Origin: Treponema sp.
GTDB lineage: Bacteria > Spirochaetota > Spirochaetia > Treponematales > Treponemataceae
Length of the DNA stretch: 5,804 nt
Reading direction: 5' to 3'
NCBI GenBank assembly: GCA_017622055.1
Contig: JAGARY010000151.1
Location: 1-5,804 of the forward strand
Positions 1 to 3,756 of this stretch are shown in pieces. A program made the translations under genes and the position numbers. Numbering within the stretch: position 1 is the stretch's first letter; each line of letters starts with the position of its first letter. The notes under the pieces are model-generated. The model made no database searches, was not told the DNA's origin, and was given only the letters and a program-made list of their open reading frames with translations.

Positions 1-120
1 AAAGAACGAACAGACAAAAAAACAATTCTAAGCATTTCTATGGGAGCAGTAAATGATGTTCAAATTAACAAAAAACATACTGTAACTTTAGACAATTTTG
101 TTTTGGAAGAAGTAAAATAA
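1..120 (+). CDS. C-terminal end of an unrecognised protein (5' end outside window)
   Basis: An open frame runs from the first base to a TAA stop at 118-120 and gives 39 residues, ending VTLDNFVLEEVK. The composition is ordinary for a soluble protein, with mixed charged residues and alternating hydrophobics that suggest beta strands; there is no membrane segment. Codon use (AAA, GAA, ATT, TTA) matches the other genes here. I do not recognise the family from so short a tail. A strong stem-loop begins 21 bases after the stop, which supports this being a real gene end. The next gene on the same strand starts almost 800 bases away behind its own promoter, so the two are probably separate transcription units. 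Confidence 0.6.
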   Translation, partial: KERTDKKTILSISMGAVNDVQINKKHTVTLDNFVLEEVK

Positions 121-141
121 TTGAACGGGTGCTTTTATGCC

Positions 142-176
142 ATTTTCGTCCTCTGGTTTATCCAGAGGATGAAAAT
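142..176 (+). terminator. Strong stem-loop after the first gene, possible terminator
   Basis: The arms at 142-156 and 162-176 form a 15-pair stem with a single G-T wobble and a five-base loop (TTTAT). It sits 21 bases after the stop of the first gene, where a terminator would be expected. It has no T run on either side, so it is not a textbook intrinsic terminator. It could instead stabilise the 3' end, work with Rho, or be another palindromic repeat. Confidence 0.45.
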
Positions 177-202
177 CTAACTGTATCAACTATAACACTG
201 TC

Positions 203-225
203 ATACTCGTGCTTGACCCGAGTAT
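203..225. repeat. Short palindromic repeat remnant
   Basis: ATACTCG at 203-209 pairs with CGAGTAT at 219-225 around the loop TGCTTGACC. The layout, TCAT + stem + TGCTTGACC + stem, resembles the common dispersed intergenic repeat whose core reads GTGCTTGAC. This is a pattern-based call on one copy only. Confidence 0.35.
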
Positions 226-234
226 CAATAATCA

Positions 235-370
235 CGTCATTGCGAGATTTTCGCAAGAAAATCGTGGCAATCCAGTGTATACACGTCATTGCGAGGAGCG
301 AAGCGAAATGACAATCCATTGTATACACGTCATTGCGAGACCTTTAGGTCGTGGCAATCCAGTATATACA
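235..370 (+). repeat. Three direct units of the TCATTGCGAG palindromic family
   Basis: Units start at 235, 284 and 328 (49, 44 and 43 bp). Each begins CGTCATTGCGAG, continues to CAATCC and ends in TATACA or a close variant. ATTGC near the start of a unit pairs with GCAAT near its end, enclosing a variable inner part. In unit 1 the inner part is a GATTTTC / GAAAATC stem with a GCAA loop; in unit 3 it is a GACCT / AGGTC stem. Unit 2 instead folds around GTCATT / AATGAC. The third unit runs into the first hairpin of the next array, sharing about four bases. Confidence 0.85.
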
Positions 371-620
371 TACCAAAATGCATTTTTTCAATTTGGTATG
401 TAAAATTCGGGAAAAGTTCTCTACTCAAATCTACCTTATGCATACCAATTTGTTTTATTGAAAAAATGGTATGTATTTTTAACAGAATTCAGCCAGTAAA
501 TCAAAAACAAATACATACCAAACTTTATTTTTCCAACTTTGGTATGTAAATAATCAAAAAATGCTCCACTAAAACACAAAAATATACATACCAAATTGAA
601 ATTATTTCGTTTGGTATGCA
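367..620. repeat. Array of four TACATACCAAA / TTTGGTATGTA hairpins, ~73-bp period
   Basis: There are four inverted repeats. Hairpin 1 has arms 367-377 and 392-402; hairpin 2, 438-447 and 467-476; hairpin 3, 512-522 and 538-548; hairpin 4, 587-595 and 610-618, extendable to 585-620 past an A-C mismatch. Hairpins 1 and 3 have perfect 11-base arms. Starts are spaced 71, 74 and 73 bases, with hairpins of 36-39 bases separated by gaps of 35-36. The arms are nearly identical, while the T-rich loops and A-rich gaps differ from copy to copy. I do not recognise the family. It is unrelated to the TCATTGCGAG repeats on either side. Confidence 0.85.
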
Positions 621-638
621 TTCAACTCAAAAAGTCCC

Positions 639-722
639 TGTCATTGCGAGCGTAGCGAAGCAATCCAGTGTACCCACGTTCCTTCTCTGGATTGCTTCGT
701 CGCTTCGCTCCTCGCAATGACA
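639..722. repeat. Long inverted repeat of the TCATTGCGAG family
   Basis: A plus-oriented copy (639-668, TGTCATTGCGAG to GCAATCCAG) faces a minus-oriented copy (687-722, CTGGATTGC to GCAATGACA) across an 18-base loop. The right arm is six bases longer because it contains an additional TCG / CTC segment. A transcript of either strand could fold this into a long hairpin of about 30 pairs with a small bulge. It has no adjacent T run and is not a normal terminator. Confidence 0.85.
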
Positions 723-802
723 GAAGAATCGGTAAACTCCTCACAATGACAGAAGAATAGCTAGACTACTCTCAATGACATATGAATAACTAATGACAAA
801 AT
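716..802 (+). repeat. Decaying 29-bp tandem repeat
   Basis: AATGACAGAAGAAT starts at 716 and recurs exactly 29 bases later at 745. A weaker copy starts at 774 (AATGACATATGAAT), and an isolated AATGAC lies at 792. The first copy grows out of the right arm of the inverted repeat at 687-722, so this looks like slippage or duplication at the edge of that element followed by drift. Confidence 0.65.
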
Positions 803-871
803 TCTTCACCATCCCCTGATTTTGCGTTAGTAAAATCCAATCCGCGTGACAATTTACCACACAGCCCCAAA

Positions 872-900
872 TTGAACAAAATCACATTTCCTACTATACT
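872..900 (+). promoter_or_regulatory. Sigma-70-like promoter for the rlmK-type gene
   Basis: The -35 element TTGAAC (872-877) and the -10 element TATACT (895-900) are separated by the optimal 17 bases. The -10 element ends only six bases before the ATG at 907, so transcription would start at or very near the first base of the coding sequence. Confidence 0.7.
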
Positions 901-906
901 ATCCCC

Positions 907-2280
907 ATGGAAAACAAAAACGAATATCAAGCACAATTATTTTCAAACAGATTAAAAAAGAAATATAAGGAATTACGCAAATGGGCAAGAAAGAATCGCA
1001 TTTCTTGTTATCGCCTTTACGACAGAGACATTCCAGAAATTCCTGTTAGCCTTGATTTATACGAATTTTTACCATCAGATGTTACAACACCATTGGAAGT
1101 TGCCCGATTCTTAAGTGAACAAAATGCAAACTTAAGTGCAAACAATCCTCAAACAGAACAAGACATTAAACAAAGAACTTACGCCATTTTATATTTATAC
1201 GAACGTCCATACCAAAAAGAAGATTCAGAAGAAGAACTTTGGCTTTCTTTTATGGCACAAGCCGCAGCTGACGTTTTGGGCATTCCACTTCAAAACATCA
1301 TAACAAAAATGCGCCGCCATCAAAAAGGCAAATCACAGTATGAAAAAAACACATCAGAAGGTGGATTGCCACGCTTCGCTCGCAATGACAAAACACCTCA
1401 AAACACCAGACATTGCGAGAACAACAAAGACGTCCATCATTACAATGACAAACAAGACGTTCTTTATAGCGAGGACAAACAAGACTTTCGTCATTGCGAG
1501 GAGCGCAGCGACGAAGCAATCCAGAGCGATAGATTGCCACGCTACGTTGAACAAACAATCACAGGACTTGTGCAAGAACAAGGACAAATATTTAAAATCA
1601 ATTTGGGAACATATCTAGACAACGGGTTATTTTTTGACCATCGTCCACTTCGCTCAATTGTTCGAGACACTTGTAGCAACAAAGATGTTTTAAATCTATT
1701 TTGCTACACAGGAAGTTTTTCTGTTTACGCAGCCCAAGGAAACGCAAAATCTGTTGAATCTGTAGATTTATCTAACACATATTTAACATGGGCAAAAGAA
1801 AACTTAATTCAAAACGGATTTTCAGACAAAAATAAATATATTTTTACAAGACAAGATTGTATTCAGTTTTTGCAAGAAAAAGCTTTGGCTCAAAAAGCAA
1901 AATTAAATGAAGAAAAGAGTGCCGGCACAAATCAAAGAATGACTGCATCCCAAAATAAAGATTTAATTTCAAAAGCAAAAACTTACGATTTAATAATTTT
2001 AGATCCGCCAACTTTTTCCAACAGCAAAAACACAACAAACGTTTTGGACATAAACAAACAATGGCCACAATTAGTAAAAGATTGCTTGAACATTTTAAAT
2101 CCAAAAGGCGTTTTATACTTTAGCACAAACAGCGAACGGCTAAAATTTGATCAAACTCAAATTCCACCAAAAACAATTTCGGGACTTTCTGTAAACGTAA
2201 AAGACATTACAAACCAAACAATTCCAAACGATTACGCACAAAAAATCCCACATCATTGCTGGAAAATAACGGTAGAATAA
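907..2280 (+). CDS. rlmK: RlmK-type 23S rRNA (guanine-N7) methyltransferase with in-frame repeat insertions
   Basis: This is a class I SAM-dependent methyltransferase matching the C-terminal (RlmK) half of E. coli RlmKL, which makes m7G2069 in 23S rRNA. The RNA-binding lead-in is at residues 12-52 (FSNRLKKKYKELRKWA, then CYRLYDRDIPE), followed by QKGKSQYEK at 139-147. The YLDNGLFFDHR motif is at 236-246, the SAM-binding loop LNLFCYTGSFSVYAAQG at 262-278, the acidic ribose contact VDLS at 286-289 and the DPPTFSNSK motif at 366-374. The E. coli partner domain RlmL (m2G2445) is absent, so this is a stand-alone K unit. Residues about 149-213 are a repeat-derived insert, and about 31 extra residues lie at 325-358. 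All core motifs are intact, so activity is plausible. The ATG at 907 has no Shine-Dalgarno sequence; the start rests on family alignment and the adjacent promoter. Confidence 0.85.
   Translation: MENKNEYQAQLFSNRLKKKYKELRKWARKNRISCYRLYDRDIPEIPVSLDLYEFLPSDVTTPLEVARFLSEQNANLSANNPQTEQDIKQRTYAILYLYERPYQKEDSEEELWLSFMAQAAADVLGIPLQNIITKMRRHQKGKSQYEKNTSEGGLPRFARNDKTPQNTRHCENNKDVHHYNDKQDVLYSEDKQDFRHCEERSDEAIQSDRLPRYVEQTITGLVQEQGQIFKINLGTYLDNGLFFDHRPLRSIVRDTCSNKDVLNLFCYTGSFSVYAAQGNAKSVESVDLSNTYLTWAKENLIQNGFSDKNKYIFTRQDCIQFLQEKALAQKAKLNEEKSAGTNQRMTASQNKDLISKAKTYDLIILDPPTFSNSKNTTNVLDINKQWPQLVKDCLNILNPKGVLYFSTNSERLKFDQTQIPPKTISGLSVNVKDITNQTIPNDYAQKIPHHCWKITVE
1361..1543 (+). repeat. TCATTGCGAG-family repeat cassette inside the rlmK-type gene
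   Basis: A minus-oriented copy (1363-1390, GGATTGCC to GCAATGACA) and a plus-oriented copy (1489-1522, CGTCATTGCGAG to GCAATCC) flank about 100 bases of degenerate repeat. Their order is the reverse of that in the intergenic pair at 639-722. GATTGCCACGCT occurs at 1364-1375 and again at 1532-1543, 168 bases apart, which is exactly 56 codons. In protein this gives LPRF at 154-157 and LPRY at 210-213, with RHCEERSDEAIQ at 195-206 between them. E. coli RlmK has only a short linker at this position. Confidence 0.85.
1420..1500 (+). repeat. 27-bp (9-residue) tandem repeat within the inserted cassette
   Basis: Segments 1447-1473 and 1474-1500 are adjacent 27-base copies that differ at four positions. 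They encode DKQDVLYSE and DKQDFRHCE. The preceding 27 bases (1420-1446) encode NNKDVHHYN, a degenerate third copy. The unit is a multiple of three, so copy-number change would keep the frame. Confidence 0.7.
1919..1928. repeat. GC-rich perfect palindrome in the second insertion of the rlmK-type gene
   Basis: GTGCCGGCAC is a perfect 10-base palindrome in otherwise A-rich sequence. It lies in a stretch (residues about 325-358) that is extra compared with E. coli RlmK, and it is read as SAGT, followed by NQRMT. The combination suggests a fragment of another dispersed repeat, but only one copy is visible here. Confidence 0.35.
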
Positions 2281-2303
2281 AAAATCAGAAGTCTGAAGTT
2301 TTT

Positions 2304-2800
2304 CTATTCCACCAACACTTTTTCAATTTCTGCAATGTACATAACATGCCAATCTTTATCGGAATAAAAAGTGTCTACATATTTTTTTTCAATAAAACCG
2401 TCTTCGCTTAATTCTTTTGCATAAAGTTTTTTGCAAATCAAAGTAAGACGTGCTTCTGCAAAATATGGAACATCATTTTCTTTTTCTACAGTGAATCCAC
2501 ATTTTTCAATTTTATTTTCATCGCGTCCAGAAATTGTTCCACAATAATTCAATTCTTTTCTATATTTTTCTGGCATTACACAAATGCTAAAAGAATCTGC
2601 ATTATCAACAAATTCTTTTGTAAATCTGGAATGACGAATATAAACAGTTGCAGTATTTTACCCCAAATAACACCTAGCCCACCCCAAGAAGCAGTCATTG
2701 TATTTGCCTTTCCATCTTTTTGGGCTGTAATAAGCAACCAGTCTTTTCCAATCATTTTAAAAGGATTTTCTTGCAATTCTTCAATATTAATTTCTTTCAT
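2304..2800 (-). pseudogene. Flavin reductase family protein, frameshifted
   Basis: Two overlapping frames together make one complete flavin-reductase / flavoredoxin-like protein of about 165 residues, an FMN-binding split-barrel fold. The first part (from 2800) reads MKEINIEELQENPFKMIGKDW and carries the family's NTMTASWGGLGVIWGK. The rest continues in another frame as TATVYIRHSRFTKEFVDNADSF, then EKYRKELNYCGTISGRD, and ends KVLVE. Adding one A to the run complementary to 2656-2659 restores GKNTATVYIR. The start at 2800 is chosen over a TTG at 2812 because GAGGA sits five bases before the ATG and MKEINIEEL is the usual family start. It lies 40 bases after the deaminase gene on the same strand, so the two may be co-transcribed. 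Apart from the frameshift the protein is well preserved, which suggests recent inactivation, a sequencing error or, less likely, frameshifting. Confidence 0.85.
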
Positions 2801-2840
2801 TTTATTCCTCAAAATTTTTCATCAATTTTTATTTTCAATT

Positions 2841-3332
2841 TTAATAACCAAAAGTTCCATCAACTGATTCATCATTTTCAATCCAGTCAGAAACATTTAT
2901 AGTTTTAAATTGATTTTCGTCAATTCTAATAATCACATCTTTTATTCCAGCATTAATAATCATTCTTTTACACATTGAACAACTATTTGCATTCTGAATA
3001 TAAGAATTATCTTTAACTTCTTTTCCAACTAAATAAATTGTGGAATCAATCATTTTATCTCTTGAAGCAGAAATTATTGCATTTGCTTCTGCATGAACAC
3101 TTCTACAAAGTTCATATCTTTCTCCACGGGGAATATTTAGTTTTTCACGAATACAAAATCCTAAATCACAACAGTTTGCACGACCTCTTGGAGCTCCCAC
3201 ATATCCTGTTGAAATTACTTCATCATTTTTTACAATTACTGCACCATAATGACGACGTAAACATGTACATTGTTCAGATACAGTTTCTGCAATATTTAAA
3301 TAAAAATTTGTCTTGTCTTTTCTACCAGTCAT
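2841..3332 (-). CDS. Deoxycytidylate deaminase family protein (dCMP deaminase / ComEB-like)
   Basis: A 163-residue zinc-dependent deaminase, probably converting dCMP to dUMP to feed thymidylate synthesis in the cytoplasm. CTCLRRHYGAVIVKNDEVISTGYVGAPRG (22-50) is typical of the family. HAEAN at 80-84 supplies zinc ligand H80 and catalytic E82, and C118-S-M-C121 supplies the other two zinc ligands; the usual Pro before the first of these cysteines is Ser here. Extra cysteines at 22, 24, 54, 55 and 60 fit the second structural zinc site seen in some dCMP deaminases. The ATG at 3332 is chosen because GGAAGG lies about six bases upstream; an upstream start at 3377 would translate through the rpmE terminator. 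Specificity for dCMP over other cytosine compounds is inferred from the family only. Confidence 0.85.
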   Translation of the reverse strand: MTGRKDKTNFYLNIAETVSEQCTCLRRHYGAVIVKNDEVISTGYVGAPRGRANCCDLGFCIREKLNIPRGERYELCRSVHAEANAIISASRDKMIDSTIYLVGKEVKDNSYIQNANSCSMCKRMIINAGIKDVIIRIDENQFKTINVSDWIENDESVDGTFGY

Positions 3333-3343
3333 TTTTTCCTTCC

Positions 3344-3373
3344 AAAAAAAAACACCCCTTTCGGAGTGTTTTT
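3344..3373 (-). terminator. Intrinsic terminator of rpmE
   Basis: Read on the minus strand, AAAAACACTCC pairs with GGGGTGTTTTT through one U-G wobble around a GAAA tetraloop, and the T run continues directly after the stem. It starts 20 bases after the rpmE stop. The T run ends where the GGAAGG ribosome-binding site of the deaminase gene begins, so the terminator controls or blocks read-through into that gene. Confidence 0.88.
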
Positions 3374-3377
3374 GCAT

Positions 3378-3406
3378 CTTATAAAAGATAAATTATTTAT
3401 TGTCTG
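3378..3406 (-). promoter_or_regulatory. Possible promoter for the deaminase gene
   Basis: On the minus strand CAGACA (3401-3406, four of six -35 consensus bases) and TATAAG (3378-3383, five of six -10 bases) are 17 bases apart, over the rpmE stop codon. A transcript from here would begin just before the terminator hairpin and so carry it in its leader. Weak evidence in A/T-rich sequence. Confidence 0.3.
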
Positions 3407-3605
3407 CTTTAATGCCATAACGTTTGTTGAAGCGATCAATACGACCAGCTGTGTCAACAAGTTTTTGTTTTCCTGTGTAGAAAGGATGGCATGCAGAACA
3501 AATTTCAACGTTGATGTTTTCAACTGTTGAACGTGTTTCAATTACGTTACCACAAATACATGTGATTTTTGTAAGTTTGTAATCTGGGTGAATTCCCTTT
3601 TTCAT
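3393..3605 (-). CDS. rpmE: 50S ribosomal protein L31 (zinc-binding type)
   Basis: A 70-residue ribosomal protein of the large subunit. It begins MKKGIHPDY, the standard L31 start, and has the zinc-binding form: C16-x-C18 in CICGN and C36-x-x-C39 in CSACHPFYTGKQ, followed by the conserved VDTAGRIDRFNKRYG (50-64). Its length is normal. The ATG at 3605 is preceded by AGGAG with a six-base gap; longer starts upstream would add non-family sequence. It lies 151 bases after rho on the same strand, a widespread gene order, and is followed by its own intrinsic terminator. The four cysteines mark it as the zinc-dependent paralogue rather than the zinc-free type that replaces it under zinc shortage. Confidence 0.96.
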   Translation of the reverse strand: MKKGIHPDYKLTKITCICGNVIETRSTVENINVEICSACHPFYTGKQKLVDTAGRIDRFNKRYGIKADNK

Positions 3606-3659
3606 TTGTAACTCCTGTTTCTTGCCCGATATTAAAGAAAGCCCGGTCACCACTAGCTT

Positions 3660-3675
3660 GCACAAAAAAAAGTGC
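3660..3675. repeat. GCAC-A8-GTGC palindrome between rho and rpmE
   Basis: A four-base stem (GCAC / GTGC) encloses eight As on plus, or eight Ts on the rpmE-coding strand. It lies in the 151-base rho–rpmE gap, 55 bases before the rpmE ATG. It is too short to be a solid terminator for rho, since the T run is in the loop rather than after the stem. The rest of the gap shows only a weak GTTAA / TTAAC pairing at 3694-3711 and no promoter I would defend. Confidence 0.25.
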
Positions 3676-3756
3676 TACTATCATTCCGTCCCCGTTAACA
3701 ATCAAATTAACACCACAAGATTTATTAGTTTGTATATTTTAATCAATTTCTTATAA

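Larger units (their letters stand above)
121..906. other. Repeat-rich non-coding interval
   Basis: This 786-base gap holds no gene I would defend. The short open frames here (for example around 289-549 on plus and 436-621 on minus) are read-throughs of palindromic repeats and have no convincing ribosome-binding site. In order it holds a stem-loop (142-176), a small palindrome (203-225), three direct repeat units (235-370), a four-hairpin array (367-620), a long inverted repeat (639-722), a decaying tandem repeat (716-802) and a promoter (872-900). I see nothing further in 803-871. Confidence 0.75.

Noticed and set aside
289..549. Open frame of 86 residues on plus, and 436-621 on minus
   Set aside because: Both are translations of palindromic repeats. 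They have no ribosome-binding site, and residue strings such as KFGM and HTK simply follow the repeat arms.
367..620. CRISPR-like array (regular repeats with differing gaps)
   Set aside because: Only two ~10-base palindromic arms are conserved in each unit, the loops between arms vary, and the gaps show traces of shared ancestry. No cas gene is present in the window.
367..620. Integron attC cassette sites
   Set aside because: The dyads lack the RYYYAAC / GTTRRRY core, and there is no cassette gene between them.
907..2280. Calling the rlmK-type gene a pseudogene because of its repeat insert
   Set aside because: The frame is open end to end, all SAM-binding and DPPTF motifs are intact, and the promoter is good; an intact gene is the better reading.
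2281..2303. Bidirectional terminator between the rlmK-type gene and the flavin reductase gene
   Set aside because: The stem is only TCAG/CTGA with a four-base loop and mismatches before the A and T runs; too weak to call.
2841..3377. Longer deaminase start at 3377
   Set aside because: It would translate the rpmE terminator hairpin and adds residues not seen in the family. The ATG at 3332 has a strong, well-spaced Shine-Dalgarno sequence.
3393..3665. Longer L31 start at 3665
   Set aside because: The extra 20 residues do not belong to L31, whereas the ATG at 3605 gives the standard MKKGIHPDY start behind AGGAG.
3605..3684. Small leader open frame before rpmE (starting MIVALFF on minus)
   Set aside because: It has no properly spaced Shine-Dalgarno sequence, runs out of frame into rpmE and shows no conserved features; chance is the simplest explanation.
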